Shown: positions 9,999 through 21,277 of the stretch, piece by piece
How positions within the stretch are numbered: the first letter of the stretch is position 1
Layout: every line of letters starts with the position of its first letter
From: Allantophomopsis cytisporea
Lineage: Eukaryota; Ascomycota; Leotiomycetes; Phacidiales; Phacidiaceae
DNA: 64,000 nucleotides
Direction of reading: 5' to 3'
NCBI GenBank assembly: GCA_024752435.1
Contig: CP103023.1
Span: 2,046,001-2,110,000 of the forward strand
Translations under genes and position numbers: made by a program
Notes under the pieces: model-generated
What the model was told of the DNA's origin: nothing
The model's database searches: none
Seen by the model: the letters and a program-made list of their open reading frames with translations, nothing else

Positions 9999-11780
9999 AT
10001 GGCTACCATTCCGGGTACGTTCAGGTTAGAATTCCTGCTAGAGATGTAATGCTAATATATATACTCAGTTATTGTCAAGCACCAGGGCAAGAAGTATGAA
10101 GTCGACCTCGACCCTACATCCACAGGCGAGGTCTTCAAATTTCAGCTTTATTCACTTACGGGTGTTGAGCCAGATCGACAAAAGATTCTGGTCAAGGGAG
10201 GACAACTTAAAGATGACACCGATATGTCGAAATTGGGCGCAAAGCCGAACCAGCAATTCATGATGATGGGTACACCAGCAACGGAAGGTGGCGAGGCCTT
10301 TGCCAGGCCTAAAGAGAAGATGAAGTTCGTGGAAGATATGACGGAAGCTGAAGCTGCAGGTCAGGAGGGAGCAACACCAGCGGGTCTTCAGAATCTGGGA
10401 AACACTTGTTACCTCAACTCAACACTTCAGGTCCTGCGTTCTGTCCCTGAGCTCCAGCAGCAGCTTCAGCTATACAAGCCATCTCCCTCTACTTCTGGTA
10501 GTTCCGGCTCTTTTGGAGACCTCAGCCAATTCGGACTGGGAGGAGGTAGCTCATCGTTGGATCTCACAGCCTCGTTGAGAGATCTCTATGACCAAATGAG
10601 CAAAACACAAGAAGGTTTCCCACCTCTGGTATTTTTGAGCGCACTTCGACACGCTTTCCCAAACTTCGCTGAAAAGTCGAAGACTGGCCATGGGTACGCA
10701 CAGCAGGATGCCGAAGAAGCCTGGTCCCAGATTCTTACACAGCTCCGACAAAAGCTTAAGATCACTAACGCTGGTGGTGAGCAAGACCCATCTTTTGTCG
10801 ATAAGTACATGACTGGAAGATTCGAATCTGTTCTCGAGTGCGACGAGCCACAAGCAAGGGAACTTGGTGAGGAGGCACAGCACTCATCAGATACCTTTTT
10901 GAAGCTTGATTGCCACATCAGCAGCACTACAAATCACCTTCGTGATGGAATACTTGCTGGTTTGGAGGAGAAGATCGAGAAGAACTCACCACTCCTTGGT
11001 CGCGATGCGGTTTACACTAAGAAGTCAAAGATCGCACGCCTTCCAAAATATCTGACTGTTCACTTCGTTCGATTCTTCTGGAAGAAGGAAGCTAAGAAGA
11101 AAGCGAAGATCATGAGAAAAGTTACCTTCCCCGACGAGTTGGACATTGTTGAGTTCTGTACAGACGAGCTCAAGTCCATGTTGATTCCAGTAAGGGATAA
11201 GGTTCGCGAAGTTCGCAAGGATGAGGAGGACGTTGAGCGTGCTCGCAAGCGCCAAAAGCGCATTCATGACAAGGAAGTTGCTGACAAGGCTGCTGGAATT
11301 ACTGACTCCGTATCTGAAAGCAAGAAGTCCGACAAGAAGGAGGAAAAGAAGCCAGCTAATGCTGATGCTGAGATGACTGATGTCACATACAAGACTGATG
11401 CAGAGATTGAAGCTGAGCGAGCTGAACAGATTCTTGCAGCTAAAAAGGAGCTTCATGCACTCATTAATCCAGCCCTTGCGAAGGACGAAGGGGCCAACAA
11501 GTCTGGCTTGTATGAGCTTCGAGGTGTTGTCACTCACCAGGGGGCTAGTGCTGACAGTGGGCACTATACTTCTTACGTCAAGAAGCAAGGACGCTTGGAT
11601 CCAGTTACTGGAAAGAGAGGAGAGGAAGATGGAAAGTGGTGGTGGTTCAACGACGACAAAGTGACTGAGGTTGATGCAGACAAGATTGTTAGCTTGTCTG
11701 GCGGTGGAGAATCTCACTCAGCTCTCATTCTGCTGTATCGTGCTATCGCATTGCCAACGGCTGAAGGTATCAGCGAGTAG
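9999..11780 (+). CDS. UBP6: Proteasome-associated ubiquitin C-terminal hydrolase Ubp6/USP14
   Basis: Two exons, 9999-10014 and 10069-11780, encode 575 residues; the first exon gives MATIP plus one base. Residues 1 to about 75 are a ubiquitin-like domain (VIVKHQGKKYEVDLDP, VEPDRQKILVKGG) that docks on the proteasome base. The USP domain starts with the Cys box GLQNLGNTCYLNS (catalytic Cys about 119). The His box SGHYTSYV (His about 504) comes with WWWFNDDKVTEV and the closing SHSALILLYRA. Ubp6 trims ubiquitin from substrates engaged at the 26S proteasome and recycles it. A Lys/Glu-rich insert (about residues 395-445, DEEDVERARKRQKR and following) is less conserved and probably flexible. Both domains and the length match the family, so the call is firm. 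The gene converges with a small membrane-protein gene, ending 279 bp away. Confidence 0.96.
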
Positions 11781-12059
11781 AGTTCATGATATAGCTTAAG
11801 TAATTTGGAGGTCGCATCAAAGTTGGCGTTGTTTAGCATGGTGGGGTATTCGGTAGAAGCACGAGTCAAATGATATATGAAAACAGAATTCATCTCCAGA
11901 GTATGGTTATTAACTGGTTGATTGTATCTATGACGGGAAGTTGATTAAGCTTATGCAAATATATGCACAGCAACATCAAGGGCAAAAAATATTATGCTTT
12001 AAATCTACTTATTTGCTGCTCCAATGAAACTGAAGAGTCACTCGACAATCCTTACTGAA

Positions 12060-12408
12060 TCATGAATTCAGTGGTCTTTCTTGGCCTTTCGCTGTCTCAA
12101 AACCTTTTGCCTTGGCCTCAAATTCTTGCACTTTCCTCTCCAGAGCCATCCTTTTTGCTACCAAAGCACCCCGTTGCTCCTGGAGCTGTGTAAGCTTTTC
12201 ATCGGCTGATACTTCAGCTTTTTGCTTCACAGTGCTCTATTAGATGGGTTAGTAAAAACCTATAATACACAAAGTATCACAAGAGTAATACCTGCTGCTG
12301 CTGTTGTGTCTTAAGGCCAGCGCCGTAAATTGTGCCCACGAAAACTACACTGGCGATAGCGCCCGTCCAGATAATACGGCGGATCTTCTGCTGCTGAGGA
12401 GTAGCCAT
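12060..12408 (-). CDS. Small single-pass membrane protein, coiled-coil tail
   Basis: Two exons, 12408-12292 and 12236-12060, joined over a 55-bp intron with donor GTATTA, encode 97 residues. The N-terminus is short and basic (MATPQQQKIRR), followed by one hydrophobic segment of about 20 residues (IIWTGAIASVVFVGTIYGAG), a Gln run, then a charged helix (ADEKLTQLQEQRGALVAKR, MALERKVQEFEAKAKGFE) likely to form a coiled coil. Size and layout resemble small mitochondrial inner-membrane assembly factors, but I do not recognise a named family and the location is an inference. The polyglutamine run lies exactly at the exon end, so its length depends on the splice site chosen. Confidence 0.65.
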
Positions 12409-12608
12409 GGCGCACGACCAACGTTACTCGATATGCGCTGGCGAGTGCACGTCGTCGACGGCGTCGTGTCGATGTCGAAGTATTTATGAAATGGAAGGAA
12501 GGCGAAAGTCACGAAGTCCTTATCGCCTTTAACGAATATATCGCACCGAATTCCGCCCCCCACGAAACCTTCTACAGGAAGTCGCACTGTGCGGAAGGGT
12601 TGCTCATA

Positions 12609-12884
12609 TCACCAAAACTCTTTCCAAATGGCCTCCGACGCCTGTTGCAGCTTCTTCTCGTGCATACTTCTGGCGATATTGAGCTCTGAGTCGTGCCGTG
12701 AATGGTGTCGCCGTGGCTGGTAGGCAAAGCTCATGTTCTGCAACTCCACATCATTTTGGTTGAATTCCGCGTATTCCGCACCGATCGCCCGTACGTCATT
12801 CGCTGTGGTCCCTGCCAGCGTTGTGAGTAAGCGCAGGACGTTACCGATATCCGGCAGGCGAGGATTCATGATTTGGAAGTGCAT
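12609..12884 (-). CDS. Possible small protein, unknown function
   Basis: Frame of 91 residues starting at 12884; a second Met at 12869 is an alternative start. The sequence (LPDIGNVLRLLTTLAGTTAN, VELQNMSFAYQPRRHHSRHD, MHEKKLQQASEAIWKEFW) reads like a natural mixed helical protein rather than random translation. There is no signal peptide and no membrane segment, and I know no family for it. It lies between the membrane-protein gene and the divergent SHB17-like gene, 375 bp from the latter's start. A possible donor (GTGATA) overlaps the stop, so further exons toward 12410 cannot be excluded; it would then run into the leader of the neighbouring gene. Confidence 0.4.
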   Translation of the reverse strand: MHFQIMNPRLPDIGNVLRLLTTLAGTTANDVRAIGAEYAEFNQNDVELQNMSFAYQPRRHHSRHDSELNIARSMHEKKLQQASEAIWKEFW

Positions 12885-13259
12885 AGTGATGGTGTTGGTG
12901 ATATCTTGCCCAAGTATTAATATAGAGAGAGAGAGAGAGAGAATCGTCTTTGGTTTTGTGCGAGAAAGCGAGTCTATTTAGTCGAGGAATTCTTGGGGTT
13001 GGTTGCTTGATCCAGAATCTTATCCGTTGAGGTACAGTACACAGCCTGCGCCTGACCGAATTTGGGGGCCAGTTTCGAGCGCGACCTTTCTAACGGTGGA
13101 TCAAACACCTCTTGTATTGATTCCAGAACACCAGAGTCCCAGCACAAACGCACATCACACGCTTTGTTCCTCCCAAAGAGTCCAAGACCTTATTGAAACG
13201 CAACTCCCCGACTTTGCAGCCACAATTCAGGTCGAAAAAGGGAATTGATTTTTCAAAAA
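12885..13259. promoter_or_regulatory. Upstream region of the SHB17-like gene
   Basis: This 375-bp interval contains a 19-bp GA dinucleotide run (12924-12942) and an A-rich stretch just before the start codon (tttttcaaaaaATG). It probably serves as a promoter for one or both flanking frames. Confidence 0.45.
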
Positions 13260-14251
13260 ATGACTACGCCTCGAGTCTTTGTTGTGCGCCATGGCGAAAC
13301 AGAGTGGTCACTCAACGGAAGACATACCGGAATTAGTGATATCCCACTAACAGCAAACGGAGAGAAACGAATTCGTGCGACAGGAAAGGCTCTGATTGGA
13401 GATGACCGACTAATCATTCCCAGGAATATTGCGCATATGTAAGTGTGGAAGTCTCATGCCTCAAGATATCGTGACCGCTTCCGTGGGCACAGATGTTGCC
13501 TTAGCATTAAGCATATTCACAAACATGGGGATTTGGTCTTCCAATCATAAGTGCCAAGACTGAAAGATTCGCAGATACGTATCACCACGGAAACGTGCTC
13601 AGCATACTCTGGAGCTGCTGGATGTTGGATGCAGGGACAAATTACCCTGGGAGGAGCGGAGAAAACATCCCGATTCGGAGATCAGGACGAATGCCAAAGT
13701 GGAAATCACTGAGGATATCCGCGAATGGGACTATGGGGACTATGAAGGTATTACTTCTGCTGAGATCAGAGAGCAGAGGAAGAAGAGTGGTGAGGGTGCT
13801 TGGGATATCTGGAAAGATGGATGTCCTGGCGGAGAGTAAGTTGGCTACCTGCTTGAGGGCTGTAGAGACTGATATTGCCTCAGATCACCTGAAGAAGTCA
13901 CAGAGCGCGTTGACCGTCTAATCGCCGAGATTCGCGAGAAGTACCATGCGCCGGTCATTGGTAAGCCTAAAGGCGAGGCAGGCCCAGGGGATGTCCTCAT
14001 TGTTGCCCATGGCCACATCCTTCGCGCTTTCGCCATGAGGTGGTCAAATGAGACTTTGCAAAGCGGCCCAATCTTTTTGCTGGAGGCCGGTGGTATCGGC
14101 ACTTTGAGGTAAGATTCCATGCTCGTGTTCGAACGGAAATGATATCTGATCCTGAAACAGTTATGAGCACCATAATATTGAAGAGCCCGCAATCCTTTTA
14201 GGAGGCGCATTCATGGTCGATGTTGTGGAAACTGTCACTGAGCAGAAGTGA
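13260..14251 (+). CDS. SHB17: SHB17-like sedoheptulose-1,7-bisphosphatase (histidine phosphatase family)
   Basis: Four exons, 13260-13438, 13575-13835, 13884-14108 and 14161-14251, give 251 residues. The start at MTTPRVFVVRHGETEW was preferred over an in-frame ATG five codons upstream because it puts the RHGE box (catalytic His about 11) at the usual position. Other family marks are YVSPRKRAQHT, the REWDYGDYEG motif with the acid catalyst Glu, the second His in VAHGHILRAFAMRW, and AGGIGTLSYEHHN near the C-terminus. REWxYGDYEG and AGGIGxLSYxHHN match yeast Shb17, which removes the C1 phosphate from sedoheptulose-1,7-bisphosphate and feeds ribose synthesis. Other histidine phosphatases share the fold, so substrate is inferred from these motifs. 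The first intron (136 bp) is longer than the others. The gene converges on the methyltransferase gene. Confidence 0.88.
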
Positions 14252-14934
14252 GATTTCTACTCACAGGCATAGAATTAGATTTATCTTATAGTACAGTATC
14301 TGTGGATGAAGCGACGATATGCGATATAGACGTGCTCTCACTGATTAGTTTCTAAACTAAATTGTTATCATATTTTTTACATGGAGCACCCCACTTGCTT
14401 GTATTATATATGTATCGAAATATGCTGATTTAATCAAAGAATCAGCAGTTCTAGGGGGTCACCAAACGATGCGTAAAACGTTTCATAAGGGAGCACTCTG
14501 GTAAGGTGTATTTGATAAATCTATAGCCGTAAATTGTTTTATTAGATCATGAAAATCAGGTCGTTCAAAAACGACTGACCATGTCGCTCTTGATGATTAG
14601 AACACCCTAAATAACTGCGAAGCTTGATTCTATTACCAAACTGTAACGACTTAAACGACTGTACTATTCTGAATTATTATTAATCTTGGTAATTGCATGT
14701 CTCGTGTAACTTATTACATCTGAGGAGTTTGCAAATTAATGTCTGCAACATAAAACACAAGGTATCTTTATTACATCCCCTGGTTCCCCAAACCTAACTT
14801 CAAATACCATATATACACTTCAATGGTGTTCTCTTTCTGATGCTTTATACAGTCCATAATGCAAAAACCCCAGAACATTGTTTCATCCAAAGTATTATAT
14901 ACTAACTCGCTACTTATATCCCGTTATGCAGCTT
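14252..14934. other. Convergent intergenic region
   Basis: An AT-rich interval of 683 bp between two converging genes, consistent with 3' UTRs on both strands. No gene is seen. Confidence 0.5.
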
Positions 14935-15944
14935 CTATATCTTAGAACCTCTAGCCATAAAAACCTCTCTCTTCATTGAACCATGACCATGACCACTTCC
15001 ATGGCTATGCACGTGCTCATGCTTCTTCTCAGCATCCTGATCCTTCTTCTCTTCATTCTCAACATGAGGCTTCGCCGTGAATACGACGGCACCACCCAGA
15101 CTAACTAAATCAAATCCACCACCAACGCCTGCCTCAACAAACATCTTCTCAACAGTTTCTTTATCAAAGCCATGATGTTTGACTGTTTTCCCAATATCTT
15201 TGGTTAAATCAAAATGACCATGTGGTAAAAAGTCAATAATAAGAAGAATGCCTCCCTTCTTCAGCCTCGAGGCCAATCTCTTCGTAGCCAGTGCTGGATC
15301 ATCAAAATGATGGAACCCAAGACCCACCACGGCGATATCAAATTCGAAGAACTCCGGACCCTCGAACAAAGGGGGCGAGGGGACCGCCGGATCGATGAGG
15401 TTACCTTGAATGGCACGCATTTCGGACGAAAGGCCCTGGTTCTCCATGCGTGTGTTGTACTCGTGGACCATACCCTCCGCTAGATCGATACCTATGAATT
15501 CTGTGGCATATGGAGCCAATGCCTAAGTCTTGTCAGAGGGACACGTGATGGGAGCGAGAGTGCAGCTTGCCCGTGTTACGAGACCGGTTCCACAGGCATA
15601 GTCGAGCACCCTGACTTTCTTTTCCGGAGTATTGGTCAAGGATTCATCGGAGGAGTCGTCAGAGACCCAGTCTACGCCAATCCAATCTCGGCGCAGTTGA
15701 ATTTGCTCGATTAGCTGGGCGATGGTGTCTGCATATCTAGAATTATAGGTCGATGCTGACATACTATAGAAGTATTAATAGAGGCCTTAGTATGGACAAA
15801 GAAGATCAATGTGCTGCGTCTACATCCAAATGGGAATAGACAGATATTGCAAAGAATGCTGCAGCAAACTTCATATATAAAGTGCAAAGAATCACATAAA
15901 ACTTACTGAAAGTGCTCACGATTGGCCTCAGTAAATTCCGCCAT
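14935..15944 (-). CDS. SAM-dependent methyltransferase with His-rich tail
   Basis: Exons 15944-15907, 15763-15571 and 15522-14935 encode 272 residues. The class I motif I is VRVLDYACGTGLVTRAL; FIGIDLAEGMVHEYN is motif II; FDIAVVGLGFHHFDDP and GGILLIIDFLPHG are the later core strands. The family methylates small molecules or proteins with S-adenosylmethionine; the substrate cannot be told. The second intron starts with GC, not GT: splicing at GGGCAAGC gives the family-like LVTRALAPYATEF. The only nearby GT (GTAACA) would delete VTR from the motif I loop. The C-terminus carries a histidine-rich stretch (KKHEHVHSHGSGHGHGS) that could bind metal or be disordered. The start codon exon encodes just 12 residues. 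No signal peptide is present, so the protein is probably cytosolic. Confidence 0.85.
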
Positions 15945-17138
15945 TTTTCAAAGACGAATAAAAATAAAAGGTAATTGGGACGAGAAGAGTAAAATATATA
16001 CAAGTGTCCATATAAAATCCCGAGGTTGAGACACGGTTTTATGGAGACATGGGAAGAGTGGGGAAGGGCAGGAAACTTTATATATTTCGTGGTAGCCTCA
16101 CGATTGTCAGCCTTGCATTTCGGAGACATTCTTTCGGCCACTTTCATGGTAGTTGGTACCAAATCATGACACAGACAATGGAGCTCCATGCACAATGAAC
16201 GTGTGAACGAGCAGTTGATAGGCTATTTAATTTCCGAACGATCTCATACTGCATAAATTTTGTTACAACATCACCTTTGACATTTGATAAGTCTCCGGAT
16301 ATCCTCAGTAATTGAGCAGATTAATAACATGTCAGCCAGTGGAAAGAATTGGTGAGTCATTGTACCAACTCAAATGAGATTTAGACTCGGAAACTACAAG
16401 CGTTGTTCTACGGGTTTGCATTAATCATCTCGTATTCGTTGAGTAGAATCATACGTATTCTCTGAAAGCTATGGAATATCAATCATTGGGAAAAAGAACT
16501 GAGTAAAGGACAAAAATTGAGCAAATAAAGCAGGAGAAGCAAAGAGCAGCTCAAAAATGAAAACAAAAAAGCAAAAAGGTAGCCGTCCTTCCAAACACCG
16601 AATATCTCGCCGTGAGGCATGTTCCTATCTAAGTAGCTCTTTGTACAAAAGCTGAAAAGCAACTCCCCCGAAATACAGAGAACCCCCTCCATTGCAGAAG
16701 ACCGCCCATGCCCAAATGCAAATTCCATTTTTGATTGAAGGAAAGATACAAGACAAAATGCAGTAAAAGGTCATACGCAAAACGTGTGCTGTATCCATTG
16801 CGAGCAAAGAGAGAGAGAGAGAGAAAAAAAGGCCAGCCAGCGGTATTCCTCTTCTATCTCTCCGGAAATTCCATAAAATTTGCAACGCTATCGCCTCCTG
16901 TTCCTTTCTATGCTGTTTGTGATTAAGTCCTTTGCTTCAATGCTAATTAGAGTCCAGTATAGACCTTTTATGCAGGGTGAAGCAATCCAAATCGATCCAA
17001 ATCGATCCCGGCCGAGTAACCGTTTTCGTGACAAAATGTCTTGTCCCATACCCAGATGAAAGCCAACGCCAAATCGTAGTATGTCAATACTCGTAGCAGA
17101 TCTTTTGAAACGTGATTGGGCATAAAATTCGTCCCCTA
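15945..17138. other. Intergenic region between methyltransferase and Zn2Cys6 genes
   Basis: This 1.2-kb interval is the methyltransferase promoter and, at its right, the 3' UTR of the Zn2Cys6 gene. It includes a GA run followed by seven A (about 16807-16830). Short open frames here show no recognisable protein. Confidence 0.5.
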
Positions 17139-18522
17139 CTAATTCTTACGACCAAGTCGGCCTAGCATATCCCTATCCATGCCCGTATCCGGGCGCTTCT
17201 CCATGATATTTCCCAGAGCCATAGGATCTTGTCTGTCAGTTCCACTAGGAGAAGCCCTTGGTGGAGGGGTTCTTGGCATCGACGGAAGTGCTTGTGGTGG
17301 CTGTAATCCGGATTGCGAGGAAGTTGAGGACCCTGGGGAGTAGTTGGATGCCGGTTTTTGAACTGGTGGTGGTGGCTGCGCTTGAGGACCAGTCGTTGGA
17401 GTAACAGGTGGCAAGCGAAGATCATCCTCAGCAGCTGGTCTTCGCGTCGCAGGTTCCTGTCTTGGATTGTACGGTTGTCCAGGCAATGGGGGCGGAAGTA
17501 TCGGTGGATGTGGCTCAGCTTGTGGGCGTTTGCGACTAGGTTCGCTTTGACCTCGGTCGTCAGTGTAGCTGCTGTAAGATCCTGTAGGAGAAGGCATTGG
17601 GTAATCAGCATAAGGCGGCTGCGGCTGTTGAGGAAGCGGGCCTAAAGGTTGACCGTGGGCGCCATAAACTTGAGGCGGACCTTGTTGTGGGTATGAAGGC
17701 CGTAATCGACCATCTGCGCCTACAGCTGGATTGCGCATGTGTGGATAAACCGCATGTGCCGGGACAAATGCTTGAGCTTGTGAAGAAACCGGAGTAAAAA
17801 TGCATTCTTGTTGAAATCGCTGGCAATTTGAGCATCGTCCTTCTGGATTTTGATCGAAACCGGAGCATCGAATCTATGGAGCATTAGTCAACACCCAACG
17901 AATAAGGCTTTACACAAAAGGTTGGATCTTCGGTTTCTTGGCGCGATACCACGAAACGATGAAGGGTTGCTTCTATGGAGGCCACATGATACCCATAGAT
18001 TTCGATCTCAAGACTGAAGCTCGAAATACTTTTCAAGAGAATTATGCACTCTTGGGAGAGCTAAGGAAGCCATGGAAGCCAAAAAAAATTCCGAGAGACA
18101 TGGTTTTAATCATCGATTCATTATGTGCTCACCTTTCGTCTTCTGCAGTATCTGCATGCAATAGCGGTTCTCTGTCTTGGCGCAGATTGACTGAATGCCA
18201 TTTGTTGTGTTCCTCCTCTCGCGTAATCTCCTTGATAGGCCCTGTCATCACGGTATTGTCCTGGGGGTGGTTGAGCATATGGATCAGGTCGGTATGCCCT
18301 CGGATCTTGAGGATAGCCGTTTGGTGGAGGCTGCGCATATGGCTGTTCATATGGGGATATTGGGGGCAGCGTGACACTGGTTGAAGAGGGAGCGCGCTGA
18401 TGGTATGCTCTTGCACGATCGTCCTCTTCACCCGGTGGAGGAGGATACTGAGACTCTGTCGTTTCGCGCGTATCCCGAGGTGGCGGATACGGATTACCGC
18501 CCGGCTGATCCTGGTAAGACAT
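17139..18522 (-). CDS. Zn2Cys6 (fungal zinc cluster) transcription factor, Pro/Gln-rich
   Basis: Two exons, 18522-18133 and 17873-17139, give 374 residues. The zinc cluster has Cys at about 123, 126, 133, 144, 147 and 154 (CRYCRRRK joined to IRCSGFDQ, then CSNCQRFQQEC), spacing C-x2-C-x6-C-x10-C-x2-C-x6-C. A 259-bp intron, the longest in the window, interrupts it after the second cysteine. Both flanks are Pro/Tyr/Gln-rich and disordered, and the C-terminus ends with MALGNIMEKRPDTGM and MLGRLGRKN, which looks conserved. There is no middle homology domain, and the cluster is central instead of N-terminal. Such proteins bind CGG-type sites in the nucleus and regulate transcription; targets are unknown. 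The start was set at MSYQDQPGG, the first ATG in frame. Nearly 19 kb without genes lies upstream. Confidence 0.88.
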
Positions 18523-19705
18523 TCTAGCGTAGATAGCCACGGTGAATATAGATGTGAGATAGACGTGACCGTCTAAAAGGAGCTTGTATATGAAATGATG
18601 ACCTCAGATTGTTCAGAGGTCAAGCGCAATTGTTCAAGCAGGTCCTGTTGACAGTTACGAGGATCGAGTGTTCGATTAATTGAAACCCTTCAGATAACAG
18701 AATAACGTATTATTGTAAAATATTGCCAGTCGATGCTGTGTGCCCGTGCGAGATGAATTAGAAGGTTCGTCACGCGGAATCGAGGTCTTCAAGGCGCCCA
18801 AATGAATGTGCTCTTCGCTTTCTCTCGAGTATCAAGTGAAAATTCTCCCAGCTGAGGGGTGGCGGACGCTCGGCGAATCAACTGATGAGTAAGCTCGAAT
18901 GAACGGCGGATGATTCGGTTCAATTCGTCTCACGGGCTGTGTTGTCGCCGTGATCGATACGTTCGATGTCGTCGAAATGTCAAGAGGTCGGAAAGTTGGT
19001 GTTAAAAGGAGATTCGTTTGGATGCTCGAGTGCTGAGTGGTCGAGATTCCTACGGATGTGAAATGCGGATGAGGAGTGATTTAGATGGAACAGTTGCGAA
19101 TGATCCGCGTGTTAAGGGCCGCCCGGGTAGAAATCGACTTGACCAGCTTAGACTACCTCGTTCCTCTAGCGTTGTGCCAGCGACCCAGGTTCGTCCCTCC
19201 CGCAGAAATTTAAGTTTGGAAAGTGTCGCCTGCTCACGCCTGGCTTATGGGAGCTATGAATCCGTCAACCGCCGCGAAATTGGTTCGCTGGAAGTGGGCC
19301 GGGTGAATAGTTCGTATGTACCCGCAGAAAGGCTGCTACTTCAACGAATAGGACCGCAACAAGTCAATTGTAAGGAGTGAAAAAACAATGCTTCAGAATC
19401 GTTGGGTAAGTGACACGATCTGGCAGATATGGCTGAGATCAACGGTGAAAATCTGGAACCGTAAATAAAATGCAATACAATAGGACAATGGCCACCGCAA
19501 AGTGCGTAAAACGGATGAGAGAAAAAACTTGTCGGGTGTTAGTTAGTCGATGTTTGTCTCTAGACTTGATTCAGGCTCTCAGCTACACGAAATACACTAT
19601 ATCTCGTGTGCACGTCGCGTTTTATCAAGATTTTCTTTCTTGACGAGGTATACTCGTATAAAACCGATGCCCAATCAAATACTTGATTGTCCGAGTGTAG
19701 TGGTG

Positions 19706-19732
19706 GATAATTCGATAATTCGATAATTCGAT
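19706..19732. repeat. GATAATTC tandem repeat
   Basis: Three and a third perfect copies of the 8-mer GATAATTC. Confidence 0.9.
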
Positions 19733-21221
19733 GGTAAGTTATTGAAAGCACGACAAGAGTCAGACGCCAAGCTCAGGCCCGGTGTCAAGCGCAACACACA
19801 ATGATCAGGATCAATCAGTCGCTCACTCAAGATCTGACCACTAAACTCCCAGTCAGGTGTTCGATCTTTACCAATATTTAGCAAAGGTAAAGTGTCGTCG
19901 ATAAATCGGCTCCAAAGTTATGAGAGGCGGCCTTCCGGTTTCTTCGGTGATGGTTGGGCACCTTTTCCTGAAGAGGGGAGTCCAGTCTCTTTGACCAGCT
20001 TTCGCACGGATTCTTCAGTATGTCAAGGAACTGACCAGCTTCGACTCGGCCTGCTTCGATTGGATTTCCGCGTTGATGATGGTGGGCTTCGATTGGCCTG
20101 CGGCGCAAGAGAGTGTGTGTGGGAAAATAAGCCGTCCAAGAGAAGTTTCTAAACTCTTTTGTCGTCGTCCTGCCACTGTGTCGTGCGTGGTTTTGCGTGC
20201 TGTGTCCGGCACGGCTCGAATCCCTTGATCGGTTTGGTATATTCGGGTCTTTTGCTGCTTTGTTGGCGATGCAGGCTTTGAATTCAAGCCGTTTTCAGTT
20301 TGGTATATTGGGAGTAGCGAACGGAGAGACCACACTCATGGGATTGACGGTCGCAGAAAACAAAGGTGGGAGCACTGCGGACAACTGCGGACCAGGTGTT
20401 TTTACCAGGAGGGTGCTGGTCGTGGGCAATGGACTCGAAAAAGTTGTGCCGGAAGCGGACGACGGGTCCCAAACTTCGAAATTCGCCTGGTGTGCCTGCG
20501 GCGGGTTGCAGTATCCGCACACGCTGCGATGCGTAAATTGCAAATTCGCTGCAATTGAAACTGCGGATACGGATGCGATGCGATGCGATGCGCTTTCGAT
20601 TATGGTCACTGGGTTCAGGTTATCCGCAAACGGCGAAAAGCTTCAAGTATGGTCCAAGTAAGGCAAGGAATGCAGATACGAAGCAGGTATTTCTTGCAAC
20701 AACGATAACCACAGAACAGCAACGGCGACGTCAAAGGACAATTTTTTGTTGTGGATGATGCCTGCTAGGTTCTCGGGGGTGTAGGGGAGGAAAATGACCT
20801 CTGAGCTTCCTCTTGTTGGGTGATCCCTTCTGACCTCTTTCTCAAATGACGAACAGCGAGTGGGACTAGAGCGGATGATTTCCCCCAAGAAATGCACGTC
20901 AGTCGTCAAAGATGAGTAGAAGTGTGGGAATTACTACTCGGATCGGGAGATGTGTCTGTGTTTATGAGACTCGTTGCGTACGTGAAGAGTAAGTGGTTGG
21001 TGGGCTGTGGTAGTACGTAGTAGTGAGCTTGGTTTGAGTGAGGGTGTGTGGGCGTGAGGGCGTGAGGACGTGAGAGTGTGAATGTGCGTATGAGTGCACG
21101 GCGTGTGAAGGTGTGTAGTAGAGAGTAGGAGGAGTATGTGATGGTGGACTGGTGGTGCGTACTGAAATTATGTGTATGATGGAGGAGTCGAGTGTGTGAT
21201 GGTGGTGAGCTACGACCAACT

Positions 21222-21277
21222 GTAGTAGTATGGATAGTAGTAGCAGTAGCAGCAGCAGTAGTAGTAGTAGTAGTAGT
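21222..21277. repeat. TAG/CAG trinucleotide tract
   Basis: An interrupted run of TAG and CAG triplets. It lies in a purine/GT-biased block (about 20930-21280), where the plus strand has many GTG, GAG and TAG words. Confidence 0.85.

Noticed and set aside
20205..20240. GGCTCGAATCCC as a possible tRNA B box
   Set aside because: No matching A box, acceptor stem or anticodon arm around it.
20197..20661. 154-codon frame on the plus strand with a few cysteines (CACGG, CVNCK)
   Set aside because: Two overlapping minus-strand frames are equally open, the translation has no family look, and repeats of GATGC lie inside it.
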